The notes beneath the pieces were generated by a model, which was not told the DNA's origin, made no database searches, and was given only the letters and a program-made list of their open reading frames with translations. A program made the position numbers and the translations under genes. Shown here piece by piece: positions 1 to 11,846 of a stretch of 64,000 bases of DNA. This stretch comes from Triglochin maritima (lineage: Eukaryota > Streptophyta > Magnoliopsida > Alismatales > Juncaginaceae). Each line of letters opens with the position of its first letter. Position 1 is the first letter of the stretch. The DNA lies in contig OY821779.1 in assembly GCA_963682175.1 (NCBI GenBank), positions 5,096,501-5,160,500 on the forward strand, written 5' to 3'.

Positions 1-673
1 AAAACTTATATAAAACTTGTGGGTGGATTGGGTGGATTGGAAAACTAAATGGGTGGATTGGGTAAGTTTGGAAGACCACTTCAATGATTTTGTGGTTGGA
101 AGCACAAATAAAACCATGAATTTCCCATTTCCCCGGCAAATTGGTGGCCGATATATAATGTTAAAAACTTTCAAGAAAAGGACTTCTTCAAATTAACTTG
201 TGAAATAAATGCTTTGAAGATGGACCTGTGAACATGCATGTTTCTTCAACCATACATAGATTTATGAGAAAATTAAAAGATGTAGTAGACATTAGACAAC
301 CACGAATTCACGATCGTTCTTAACCAACTGGTTGATAGATAAGTTCTTATTTGTTTATAACGGATATCCAGAACACGTATCATGCAACCAACAACAAATA
401 TGCCATCGGAGAGACAATGACATGCATGCAAGAAAAACAAGACCATCACCCATGAAAATACAGTTATCCAGAAAGAAAGAAACTGGCGGTGCTTTGCAAA
501 ATGATCCTTCTCTGGACATATGAAACAACTCTCAAACAAGAAACAAATGTTGTTCTACTAGTATTGCATCATATAATTACTAATTCACCGTTGAAAATCA
601 CGGAGAGATCCCAAACACAAAGTGTTACATAGTTGTTTTGGACTTTAATTAGATGTATTATTGTATTGACGTG
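1..673. other. AT-rich intergenic DNA, no gene recognised
   Basis: Short open frames on both strands between 273 and 539 have no recognisable protein signature. The first 60 bases contain an imperfect repeat of a gggtggattg-like unit, so the window starts inside simple repetitive DNA. I see no promoter or RNA gene here. Confidence 0.5.
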
Positions 674-681
674 CTAGTAAC

Positions 682-1783
682 TTCTTTGGATGTGATCCTC
701 TTCGATTCTAGAGGAATTGGAGAAGTCCAATTCTTAAGATCTCAACCATCAGTTTTGAGATGTAAGGTGAGGATTGATTAGAAGGCAATTACCACTTTAA
801 TTGTTGTCTTAAATACAATTAAACATTTACTTCGGGGATCTAATTCAAATGTCCTTGACTTACATTTAGTGTGCATATGTATAATCATTTTTTAACATCG
901 ATACATATACATTTAACTTGCGTGTATGTTACATGCTACCACATTCCGTACATTATTTTATGTCTCACAACAGTATAATCATTTTTTAACATCCATAAAA
1001 TTATTTCTAAATTCTAACTTTATTACTAGACATTTACTTATACGCAACGATTTAACTTACACATATGGTAAAATATATTAGATTCAAATGTTTTTTATAG
1101 TGTACACACGGATAAGATAAGCTCCTCATATCATAAAATGAATCAATTTGTATTATAAATTGTAGTTTTTACTTAAAAAAATCACAAAAACTTGTTAACA
1201 AAACATATATGAGTCTACCCGCTTCCAAAAATATATTCCTAAGTAAAAAATCATTTGATGAGTAAATATTAAAAAATTTAAATGTACATAAACATTCACA
1301 CACATAAATTCACACGTTATCTTAAAAGTATAAGATCATACGTACAACAATCAACCAATATACAACACTTATATATTAAACTCATTCAATTAATCATATG
1401 TATCAATATAATAATGACCAAGCAAAACTTAATATTTATTTTGATTGTAGGAAAAACATGATATACAAACTCTTCTTGTACAAATATGAATATTTGGTAA
1501 CAACAACTAATAATACTATATTTTTCTATTATAATAAAGTGTTATAAAAATTGGAACATTAGCATTATTGTATGGTACATTTACAATTTTAAGATGTATT
1601 AATTGATAGGAGTGTTATAAAAATTGGAACATTAGCATTATTGTATGGTACATTTACAATTTTAAGATGTATTAATTGATAGGAGTGTGATGTGGTACAC
1701 CCACAACCATTCATTTAAGAATAAGAGTGGGGATCTTAAGAAATTGACCAATTTCTCTAGAATTGGAGAGGATCCTGCCTGGT
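682..1783. mobile_element. Non-autonomous DNA transposon with ~50-bp TIRs and 8-bp target duplication
   Basis: The two ends are imperfect inverted repeats. The left arm (about 694-745) and the reverse complement of the right arm (about 1728-1773) share GATCCTCT, ATTCTAGAG, AATTGG, CAATT and TTAAGATC in the same order. The direct repeat CTAGTAAC flanks the element at 674-681 and 1784-1791, which fits an 8-bp target-site duplication. The interior is AT-rich and has no transposase frame. An 8-bp duplication suits hAT, while long diverged TIRs suit Mutator-like elements, so the superfamily is left open. It lies about 250 bp upstream of the TATA box of the next gene. Confidence 0.68.
1538..1683. 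repeat. Perfect 73-bp tandem duplication
   Basis: Two identical 73-bp units (1538-1610 and 1611-1683) follow each other, and the first bases of a third copy follow at 1684. The complete identity of an AT-rich unit implies a recent duplication. It lies inside the element at 682-1783. Confidence 0.9.
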
Positions 1784-2035
1784 CTAGTAACAGTCAATAG
1801 AGCTCAATAAAACTTAATTTCAAAGTATACATGCGTGCCACAATATATAGGTTTTTTTCTTCTTTCAAAAGTAGCATTCTACGATATTGAATAACAATAG
1901 ACTTAAGAAAACAACCGCCTAATTACTCAATCCTAGAGAGATCATGCACCCACGATGAATCTGAATTAAACATGCATCATGGACTTGCCACCACGCATTA
2001 ATACCAACCCATGACACCACCACAAATCTCGTTAC

Positions 2036-2043
2036 TATATAAG
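2036..2043 (+). promoter_or_regulatory. TATA box of the small Cys-containing gene
   Basis: TATATAAG lies about 95 bp upstream of the ATG at 2138. That leaves room for a 5' leader of about 65 nt, the usual geometry of a plant core promoter. Confidence 0.5.
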
Positions 2044-2137
2044 TATACTCTCATTGTGATCGTCTCAATACCATACTTGTCAACACAAATCTTTATCCCC
2101 ACCAAACACATTAAGGAAATTAAAAGGCAAACAATTC

Positions 2138-2416
2138 ATGGCTACTGAAGCATATGGATCCTTTAGATGCGTCTTTGAAGGATGCATAGGGGACTTCGGT
2201 ATGGGAAAAGATCGAAAGCCTTACCATCGCAACTGCAGCTGTGCGCTACACAACTTGAAAAGTCGACACACCGGTGTAATAACCTCATGTCAACGGAGCC
2301 TATCTTACCCTTTCCGGCCGGCGGATGCGCGAATGGTGGCGGTTAATATAGGCTCGACATCTTCGTCTTTAAGAGCTCCGACCACGAATCAACAAGAAAG
2401 TAGAACGACTAGATAA
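2138..2416 (+). CDS. Small plant protein with GSFRC and PYHRNCSCALH motifs
   Basis: A single-exon frame of 92 residues with an ATG about 95 bp after a TATA box. The N-terminal third carries GSFRC (residues 7-11) and then RKPYHRNCSCALHN (about 26-39), giving four Cys and two His that could bind a metal or form disulfides. The remainder is Ser/Thr/Arg-rich and low in complexity. GSFRC and NCSCALH-type motifs are familiar from small uncharacterised angiosperm proteins annotated as serine-rich protein-like; their biochemical role is not known to me. No signal peptide or membrane segment is visible, so a cytosolic or nuclear location is inferred. It is probably complete, because the motif block and both ends fit a protein of this size. 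Assignment rests on motif memory, not on a database search. Confidence 0.7.
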   Translation: MATEAYGSFRCVFEGCIGDFGMGKDRKPYHRNCSCALHNLKSRHTGVITSCQRSLSYPFRPADARMVAVNIGSTSSSLRAPTTNQQESRTTR

Positions 2417-3301
2417 TGATGCTTCTATCTAACACACCTTTGTACTTGATTAATTTCTTGATGAGTAGTCGTGATTTTTACTTATATATTAGATAAGAAT
2501 ACTACAAACTTTCATAATACACTAGACATACGTGCACATGCTATATATGCAATCTAACGACAGTATGGAAATTACTACCAAGATTTAATCTAATTCTTAT
2601 ATCAAGCCTGCCTAAGTTAAAGCGAACGTGTTCTCCTTAGATTATTTCCATTATTTTTCATTGTCATACTAAAAATACTACACTATTTTGTATTGTATTC
2701 TTGATTTCTGGTAATAATGGTCATCTTATTTCACCAATTAATAACAGTGTAATACCGTCTCTTGGTCATTTTCCTATTATAATCTTACGAATTTGTCGAA
2801 ACCAATCTAAATCACAATGATCCTATCTGAGCTCCATTTCATTGATAGGGATGTATGTGTGTGTGTAGTACAAATAACTCAACAATGGAAATACGAACCA
2901 AAATACCTTCAATTATTTCACAACTCCTCTTTCGGAAGGGAAGAGGCTCCTGTCATTTGTTTGGTAGGGTTGAGGTGCTGCATGTAGACATGCAGTGGCT
3001 ATCAGGCAAAGGTTTGATTTTTTTTTTAAAGTTTTTCTGAACGTGGTTATGCATTTGGCTTTTGCAATTAACTTTTGGGTTTTTCTTTTGGTTTTGCCTT
3101 TTGCAAATTGGTTTTTGATTTGGGTACTTAATAATTTTTTGTTATTTATGAGATTATTTTGTCACAATAAGTGTTGTGGTCCATAGATTTATAAGTGATG
3201 GATTAGATTCAAACTCGATATGGGTTCGAAGACGTGACGTTATTGTATTTGACACACCATTATATTTCTATTGCTGATTTTTTGTTATTATGTATATTTC
3301 G

Positions 3302-3960
3302 TACCGTTTGGCAACCGATTCTTAGCTGGATTCCAGTAAGAATCCAATTGTGTTTCAAACAGAAAATCAACTTCTGATTCTTAACAACGAAATTTGTATA
3401 GAAAGAAGAAGCTGGATTTATATAGCTTCTTGTAAGAATCTAAATTGTAGAGTGACATTTATCATATTACCCTTAGTTGAATTTATCAAAATACTCTCAT
3501 ATTTTAATATTTTTATTCGATAAATTTCTAATTAGAAACTATAAATGTTATATATATTATATTTTTTTAATAAACTTGATGAAGTTACGATTTTTATTGA
3601 ATAAACTTGATGAATTTACGATATATATTTAAATACAAACATATTTTAATATTCTACGATATTTATTAGATAAATTTCATATACATTGTATTTTATGATA
3701 ATTTTTAATATTAGAAAATAACATAATCATTTCTACCTTAGTAAATATTCTACATTAGTAAAAAAAATCATACTATATCTTACAATAGTAATCTAATAAC
3801 AATATAAATTTAAATCTAATGACATACTGGTTATTTAACATTTAGAATCATACGTAAGATTTTTTTTCCATCCAAACGAGTTTTAATATTTTTAGGAATC
3901 ATGATTCTTACATTTCCACTAAGAATCTGAATTCTCACAAGAATTCAATCCAAACGGAGC
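3302..3960. mobile_element. MITE-like AT-rich element with CCGTTTGG ends
   Basis: Inverted ends CCGTTTGG (3304-3311) and CCAAACGG (3950-3957) enclose about 640 bp of very AT-rich DNA. The subterminal regions share further inverted matches around GATTCTTA and AAGAATC. No coding frame is present and I could not define a convincing target duplication. It resembles the many plant MITEs whose termini read CCGTTTGG. Confidence 0.5.
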
Positions 3961-4573
3961 ATTTGAGTATTGTTGCTTGGTGTGTTCATATTGTAGACAC
4001 CACCGCGAGCGAGTTGTTCTTGACGATGAAGATGTATCCTTAAGTGTTTTTTGAAATAAGTATTTGTATTCTTATATTTGTTAGGTGCAAAACTTGGCCT
4101 CTCTATACAAGACTATACAATAAGGACCATTGTTCGTGTGTGTGTGTGGAGGTATTATATGTAATTAAAAAAAATTCAAAATATTTATAAATTACCACTA
4201 GTTTGTTAGTATAACATATGTCATCATCCAGTTATGTGTTGATTTACCAAACGGGACGGACGAATATACCCTATTCTGCTGACAAACTTCGATTGGAGAA
4301 ACTACATCTTCTTCAGAAGTGCATCATTTTAAATGTGTGTTCTAATAATACCTTGGTTTGATCAAAAGAAATTCATTCCAACTCCTTTGTGCATCATTTT
4401 CGGAAGAATATTCTAATACATGGGTTCTACCACCTCCACTATTTTAAATCCAAAAATGTTCAACATTATCGTCGATGTTCGAAAATCGACAAAGAAATTA
4501 TAAAAATGAATATAGAAAAAGAATTTTAAAAGGGTATGCCTAGTTGACAATTTCGATGGTAGAAATGAAAATG

Positions 4574-4625
4574 TGGAGATGCAGGGGATCGAACCCTGTA
4601 CCTCTACCATTTGAGCTGCATCCCC
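4574..4625 (-). pseudogene. tRNA-Ala relic lacking the anticodon arm
   Basis: Read on the minus strand, the segment starts GGGGATGCAGCTCAAATGG and ends with a T arm (CAGGG, TTCGATC, CCCTG) and CATCTCCA. This matches the acceptor stem, D arm and T arm of plant tRNA-Ala. The 7-bp acceptor stem pairs fully with one G-U pair, and the T stem pairs fully. Only 52 nt are present instead of about 73: after the D arm the sequence jumps from GGTAGAG directly to GTACAGGG, so the anticodon stem-loop is missing. The gap can be explained by deletion between short GAG-containing repeats at the arm boundaries. It cannot decode, and I call it a pseudogene. Confidence 0.75.
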
Positions 4626-4639
4626 ATTAATATTTGAGA

Positions 4640-6440
4640 ACACTTATTTTACGTTTTGAAAAAAAACATCTTGTCGTGCCGTTCCTCTGTAAGCAAGCAA
4701 ACCATTATATTTACTCACTTTGTTTTCCATAAATTAGATCTTTTTAAACGTCCAAACTATTATGGATAATGGATCCTTATATCACATCATATGCAATACT
4801 TACAAAGTTCAATTGCTCAACAACACTCGCTACACAACCACTCACATCCTATGTTCTCAACATTATAGCAAGAAACATGTGTGTTGCGCGCATATGGTCT
4901 TACCATTTTTCAGGATAGATGTGGAATGTGGCTCATGTCTTTCTATTCCGTACTCCGAAATAAAAAACTATATTGAATAGCTCATAACTTTATAACGTGT
5001 CGACATGTAAGTTTTATTTATGCTAATACAAATAATGTCAAATTATAAAACAATGACACAAATTGAGATGGATTTTGAACTCAAAACTAAATAAGAAAAT
5101 CATTTATAATGTGTTAACATAACATCGACAATTAATAATAATGATTTTAATACAACTAACTAAAAAGAAAATGGGATATATCTTGCTTGTTATAAATGTA
5201 TCTTCTTTTAGCCAATACACATTTGCATCTTTTCGTTGAAGCACCGCAATATTGCCTTTTCCACAATCTTTGGTCTCGACTACCGACATATAATTTGAAG
5301 TTTCTTAAACACAGTCATGACATAAAGCTAGGTAAATAACAAAAATGGCAAATAATGAGTGACAAAAGCCCGTGAGTTGTTCCTCGTAATCAAAATTGGG
5401 TACAAAGATAAGATATACGTAAAGAGACATTGAATGAATTAATGAATGTCAAGTGTTGTCTTCTAAATCAGTTTGCTTGTTTCATGAATAGATAAACAAC
5501 CAATAAGATACTACGATATTATTCAAGCACCCCATGGTCATGTGTTAACTTCATTATAGAAATTGTTTTCAAACCTTCGTGGGACTATGTCAGGATGATG
5601 TCAACCACAACTCCAAGCCTGCAATTACAACCAATGAAAATAAATACATCAATTTGTTTCTTCCGAACAAATACAAAATAAGCAAGGTCAAACTCTAAAA
5701 AGACTTCCTGTGAAACAACCATAACAACAAATTTGTTTTAAACAATGGATGTAGTTAACATTTGACATTTAAAATGTATGTTGTAACCCCAAAAATGAGT
5801 TGTCTTGATGTCACAGTAATGGATTATGAAGGAAAAAGAACAAAAATAGACTACACTCACAAACCAGAAAACATTAAGCATATAAAAAATCCAAGAAAAT
5901 AACCAAGCAGGTCGATGAAAATCAAACGCAATATCGGTAAGGTTAATTTGTTTTTAAAAAAATTATATTTCAACGCTAAGACAAGTTTTGGAGTAAAGTG
6001 GAAGAAAACGAGAGAATCAATGCAGAATACATTTTAAAGTAGAAGAATAATGTATATCGAAGGAAAATTAGAAGTTTTTAAGTTACTTATATTTCTAAGA
6101 TACGAAATTCTCAAATGAATGGTACTACACACGGCATAATGAAACCAATATAGTGATCCAAAAAACGCACATATATAAAGTAACCTAAATGATTCAAATA
6201 TAGATTGGGTTTGGAGGATAATTTTAGCATCACCCTACTACTTTATTAAGGTGTTCCTTTGATATCCTTGTTACATTGATCATGTATACATGAAACTACA
6301 ATTGAAAATGTTTTAAAAGATATAAGCAAAAGTTACTAAGGAAAAACAAATTTTAAATTTATCGTATCATTTAAACGAACAACTCAAAAATGATCCAATA
6401 GAAGCCAAATGAAGTCTATCATATGACAAAATCTTCTAGA
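4640..6440. other. AT-rich intergenic DNA without recognisable genes
   Basis: Short frames (for example 4762-4980 plus and 5104-5289 minus) show no motif, no splice context and no gene-like composition. I see no RNA gene or element with definable ends. Confidence 0.5.
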
Positions 6441-6448
6441 TAGGAGTG

Positions 6449-6715
6449 TAAACGAGCTGAATTAAGCGACATTTCGAGTTATAAGTATTATCTTATGTTA
6501 TTACAAAATATAATTTTTTTTATAAATGAAGTAATAAAAAATTTAAACTATCGAGTCTAAGTCTCAACTTTTTCCAAATTCGAGCAGCTCGTTTATTAAA
6601 CTAAGTTTGAAGATTTTTTTATTATTTTTCATTAAGATCTTTCATTTCAAGTTAAACTAGAATAAAAATATTTTTTGAGTCGAGATCGAGTTTAACGGAA
6701 GTCGAGCTAGAGTAC
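6449..6715. mobile_element. Decayed hAT-like fragment
   Basis: The left edge reads TAGGAGTGTAAACGAGC, close to the TAGGGGTGTAAACGAGC ends common in plant hAT elements. Inside are several copies of gagctcg/cgagctcg-like words on both strands, as expected for subterminal repeats. No matching right terminus or target duplication is visible, so this is a fragment call. Confidence 0.35.
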
Positions 6716-6928
6716 GCACAGGGGGAAAACAAAGGATTGAAGTAGAAACTACTTAAAATCGTTATAACAATATCAACTAACCTCAGCCGTGATCTGAACA
6801 AATAGCAAAATATCAACGTCTCCGGTATTTAACCAAAAAGAATTACCAGGAAACAGAGTGAAGATAAGATAAACCCGGGTAAAATAAAGGGAACACGAAA
6901 TCTCGCCACCGAAAATGTCCCGAACGAA

Positions 6929-9900
6929 ATGGCCGCCTCCACCATCCCACCTCTCCTTCCTCCTCCTCTCCGCCACCACACCTCATCCCTCTCCCGCCGG
7001 ACACTCCTCCTCTCCACCACCACTACAACAACCCTGCTCCCCCTCTCGTCCTCCTTCGCCGCCACCACCCCTCCGATCCCCACCCCCATCACCGACCGCG
7101 TCTTCCTCGACTTCAGCCTCTGCCCAAGCTACCTCCGCTCCGACCGCCCCCTAGGCTCCGACCTCGGATCTTGCCCCGACCCCGACCTTCTCGGACGCGT
7201 CGTGTTCGGACTCTACGGGAAGCTCGTCCCCGTCACCGTCGCCAACTTCAAGGCCATGTGCGTCTCCGAGGCCTACAAGGGCGCGCTGATTCATAAGCTG
7301 CTACAGGGACAGTACTTTGCGAGTGGGCGGCAGGGGAGGAGGGAGAAGGGGGAGGTTAGGGTTCCGGACGACGTCGTTAGGAGGAATGTTGAGAGTGTGG
7401 ATCCCAAGGCGTTTGAGTTGAGGCATGAGCGGCCCGGGACGCTGTCGCTTTGCCTCGAGGAGAATGATGATTATGAGGATGTTAGGTTGGATCCGGAGTA
7501 CCGGAATGTTGAGTTCTTGGTTACAACTGGCCCTGGGCCGTGCCCAAGGCTGGATAATGGGAATATCGTCTTTGGGACCGTTCTCGAAGGTGAGTTTTGT
7601 TTTGGTTTTGATTTTCTGCGTTTTGAGATTCTGCGGTGAAATTTTTATTCGTATGTGTTGTTTAGAATCAAAGGGTGAATTCTCAATCGGTATTTTAGAA
7701 CTGCGTATATTATTTATGTTGTTGCTAAGATCTGGAGGGTTGAGAATTCTGCTCAAGTATTTGGGTGGAAACTTTAGAAAATCACTAAGTGTAACAATCT
7801 GCAATGAAATTGGCTTTCACTTACAGCTAAATTTCCAAGAAGAACATGCTTTTTTGCAACATATAGGTGGGTAACTTGTAGCCCAATGCTTTCACTATAT
7901 AATCTACAATTAGAAGCATGCCCATAGAAACTCTATATGTTGAGCTTTGGGACTTAGGTTAGCCATCAAAGATGGATTTTGTTTTGATTATATGCATGGA
8001 GTGGGGTGATGAGGATTTGAAGTTGCAGTAAATTTGGTGATGAACAAATAATTTACGTCTGGTTTTCACGGCTTTAAAGTAACAAATAAAGATGCATAGT
8101 GAAGTGTAGCTGAAGTTTACCATGAAAGTAGTTTGAGTTCGCTTGTTATTGTGCATGTCCAATGAAGTTATCAACAATAGAAGCTCCCTTACTTTTTTGC
8201 TTCTCATCTAGCCTTTTGGAACATGATTATATCCACTACTTTCAAAATCCTCAAAGAATCCCTACAAACACCAACACCTTAAAACTCCCAAATAGTTTCA
8301 TCTTCCCACTTCCCCACTTATTGGAACTTGGGAACACGTGTTAGTATTGTTGCTGAATGTCCGCCTCCTGCTAAGTATATTAGAATTCAACTATCTTTGA
8401 CAAAGAAGTTTTACCTTTAGGGTTCTAGTATTCAACCGTCGAAGCTCCATACATTGTTAGCACCACTTAACTCATTTGTGAGGAAATACCTTTTCGTGGA
8501 AAAAGTAGTTGTGTTTATAAAGCAGTACATTTTTTCTCTCAAGTAGTGGAGTTCTTTTTGTTATTATTTGTTTAAGCAAGAATGTAAATTGTTCATACAA
8601 TAAGCCTTTCAGTTTCATGAAGACCTTTTGATCATGCACTTTGTTACAAACTTACAGTATCACCCTTTCTTACCATGTTGGTCAACTTGACCCAAATCAA
8701 GGAGTCCTAATCTAGCCCACGAAGTTCCATTGCATCCTTGAGTATTAGGTTAAGTGTTAAATGGTACGTTGTTGCTTATCATTTTGTTCTGTGAAGGGGC
8801 ATAATTTCAGGTGTCTTATGCTGTAATGTGCATGACATTCGGTTAACCAAGACTTTATTTTCCCTTCATATAATTGTGATAGTTTGGTAGAGCATTTAAG
8901 TTCTGAAGATACATGTAGCTATGTCCCTTGAGAGATATCAATGGTCTGATCAGAATATTCAAACATTTGCCTGCGGGTTGAAAACAAGGGTGAAAAATCA
9001 ATTATAAACTGTTGTGTCATAGACTTGTTCTCTTCCTCCACGCTCACTTGGTTCGAGAGAGATGATGAATCAATAAGTTTCATGCTAAATAATTAGCAAA
9101 CTACCTACTGAAATGAACTTCTATAACATCTTTTTTGTTTATATATCGGTGGTCTATAACGTCAAACAGCAATGAAGACTAAACGTTATTATGGAAGTCC
9201 CATATTCTGATAGTGTTAATAACATTTCAATATATGTAGCATTTTCAACAGAGGAAGGTCTTGGCTGATCAAAGGACTTGAAAACTCAAGCTTGGTATAT
9301 TTAACAATCTTCAAATGGATCTTTGGTTCAAATAAACACTGCGGTAGCGAGCCTCATAGCTTTTGTTCCTGTCTGGGTTTTTATCTGTTGGTACCTCTTG
9401 CCTCCATTGCTTCAGTTAATCTTAAATTGGATATTTGGTGACATTGGGATAACAACCTAGTGATCATTTAGCTTAGTCCAAACATTAGAAAACAAACCTA
9501 GGGCCTTCTTCATTTAAATCAGAACATCAGAAAAGAAACCCAAAATCGTTCATTTTTGTTGAAAATTAATAGATCATTTGCTTTCTATAGTTTTGTTTGA
9601 AGTTGTAGTGCTTGTGAGATGATTCTATAGTTTTGTTTGAAGTTGTAGTGCTTGTAAGATGATTCCTGTACGACAACTATCACAGACAAACTTGTGATCT
9701 TTATAGTTTTTCTATATTTTGTGTCTCAAGCCCCATCTTATAAACATTCTCAGTTGATTCCCACATTATTTTCGTCATGACTTTGGATTTTGAATGTACG
9801 AGGCTATATTGTCCTAGTTTGACTCTCGCTTTTCCTTGCCTTTTCAGGGTTAGATGTGGTCACAAAAATAGCTTCCATTCCTACATACAAACCAGCTGAG

Positions 9901-10056
9901 AGAATCCGGCAATTCAATGATCTAGCGGAGTTCTTTGGTGATGAGAGAGCTCAGAATGCTCGCGCTATGTGGAATCGACCACTCAAAACAATTTATATCA
10001 GTGACTCTGGAGAATTAAAAGTGACAAAACCTTCTCTCACTCCAATTTTACCGTGA
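6929..10056 (+). CDS. CYP28: Plastid cyclophilin-like protein, CYP28 type (2 exons)
   Basis: Exons 6929-7589 and 9848-10056 join in phase 1 (Gly codon split) to give 289 residues. Exon 1 ends at a GTGAGT donor and exon 2 follows a pyrimidine-rich TTTTCAG acceptor. The N terminus is rich in Ser, Thr and Pro. It then has twin arginines followed by a hydrophobic stretch ending SSSFA (residues about 22-45), which looks like a plastid transit peptide plus a thylakoid-lumen signal. The cyclophilin-like region starts near DRVFLDFSLCPSYLRSD and ends before IYISDSGELKV. Length and architecture fit Arabidopsis CYP28, a plastid peptidyl-prolyl isomerase-like protein of about 280 residues. The canonical FHR-GF-Q active-site pattern is not kept: the segment reads LIHKLLQGQYFASG, so classical isomerase activity is doubtful. 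Exon 1 is GC-rich against AT-rich surroundings. The intron is 2.26 kb. Confidence 0.85.
9583..9662. repeat. 40-bp tandem duplication in the cyclophilin intron
   Basis: Two 40-bp units (9583-9622 and 9623-9662) starting TTCTATAGTTTTG differ at only one or two positions. They lie about 190 bp before the exon 2 acceptor. Confidence 0.85.
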
Positions 10057-10360
10057 CCTAAGCAACATCATGCATAAGAGTTGCATTTTCTTGCTTGAGT
10101 TGTACTAATATTTCCTTCTCATTTTGGTGTAAATCTCACATTACTCCCAACTCTGAACCCGTGGCCCTGGCTCCTCTCCATCTGCCAGTTAATGTGGCAT
10201 GACTAGCATAAAGAATGCATTCTTATCTACGCATTATTATTAGTGTCACAGTAGTTAGTAGTACCAGAAGTGCAAAACTGTTTTTTTTTACTTACTGGCA
10301 GTAAATTACCTCAGAACCTTCATAAACTAATGACCCGAACTTCACAACCTGCTATTTCAG

Positions 10361-10448
10361 TTTTCAGACACGCTGGATGGTTTATGCGTGGATTGGAGAT
10401 GGGCTTGAATCCGAAGGTCACTTGAAATTTGTCCAACATATATTATCA
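10361..10448 (+). other. Possible 3' UTR exon downstream of the cyclophilin gene
   Basis: A segment preceded by TGCTATTTCAG and followed by GTAAGTTTTG lies about 300 bp after the stop codon. It has no in-frame relation to the coding exons. An alternatively spliced 3' UTR is one explanation and a chance pair of splice-like words is another. Confidence 0.25.
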
Positions 10449-10554
10449 GTAAGTTTTGAAACCTGGATCAGCTTAACAAATGTATTATTTAACTAAGCAT
10501 ATTGATGTTATCTCCAATTGTTTGTATTTGTGGTAGCACAAATTTTGAACTTCG

Positions 10555-10890
10555 ATGGATAACATCATAGCATATCCAGGACAGATAGGATCTATGTATC
10601 CTGTAGACATCATCACAACAGACAAGTTCCCCTTGTCATGCCATCCTCCTAAAAACAATTGTTCTGAAAACAGACGAAAATCAATGGTCATGTCCATCCA
10701 AATCTCCAAGTTTCCTATCTTCGTTGATAGAACAGGCATAGATTTTGCAATCACTGTGGAAAATCCAGTTTCTTTTACACTGCAACTAGCAGAGTACAAA
10801 TACTACCACATGGATGGCCACTCTAGTTTTCGTTTGCCAGAATTATGCCATCTGACAGCCTATCAAGGTCTGGTCTGTGACATGAAATAG
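10555..10890 (+). other. Open frame of uncertain status, open on both strands
   Basis: The plus strand has a 111-codon ATG frame. The minus strand has a 104-codon frame over 10485-10799, so the stretch is free of stops in two opposed frames. I recognise no domain in either. The position, about 500 bp after the cyclophilin stop, could also be its 3' UTR. Composition is less AT-rich than the flanks, which is the only hint of coding or transcribed status. Confidence 0.2.
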
Positions 10891-11846
10891 TGTATTTGTG
10901 GCAAAGATCATAATCAATGGGGGAGTAGTTTACGGATGGAATGATGGACGGAGCTTGCTTGCATCATCATTTGTTGCCCTCCCGAGAATTTTTATCTACT
11001 GTTTGTCGGACGGAGCCTGCAAATTGTATCTACTGTAGCTGGTTTGGGCGAGACATGACCAGTGACCACCTGTACACATCCTTCGAAACATTCCCATTTT
11101 CGTGAAAACTAATCAATGTGATTAGTGCAGCTTTTAACCTTGTAAAATAAATTCTTGATGCTTAACCGTTCAAGGAGCCTACACGAGAAGAATATAATTT
11201 GTAGTATAACGAAGATATTACAGGCTCGATTGCAACTCTAACTATGGTTGCTATAGCGATCTTCTGCAGGGATGCATGTATAATCGTCAATTCATAAGTG
11301 TCAATAGTTCAAGACGAGTTCAGATAATATTTGTCATTCGTAAATAATCACATATTATTAAACTCCAAATGTGCGTAACATTTTATAATAAAATTGGATT
11401 TACCGTGTTACACATAACTACTAAGGTTTTATTGTTATGTACCAATTAAATTTAAAGGTACCATTCAATAGGCAGGAATATACAATTTTGTTTATCAAAG
11501 TCCTTTTCAGAATGAATTTTATATTTCAATTAGGTGGATTCGCATCCCACCACCAATTTTCTGGCCACCTTTAATAATTAACTCTTACCGCTAATCAAAA
11601 AATGCATTACAAATTTCAACGCTTTTTATAATGCAACCTTAACGATCTTTCGGATTTTTTCCCCTCAAAACCAAGAATACCATATTAAATCAACTTTCGG
11701 CTTTTCATAGTATTTGCTTTGGAGTGTTTTTCTTTTACTGTCTTGTAGGGAAAGAAAGGGTCAGTTCGTGACATCATCCTTCTGTGTTTTCCGTATTTAG
11801 CGAAAAAAATGACAATCACTGCAAATACTTCCGAGGTGTTAATTAC

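Noticed and set aside
4413..4643. 76-codon minus frame overlapping the tRNA relic
   Set aside because: It runs through the tRNA-Ala-like sequence and has no protein motif.
6829..7092. Minus-strand frames overlapping cyclophilin exon 1
   Set aside because: The opposite strand of a GC-rich coding exon is poor in stops; the plus frame has clear family similarity.
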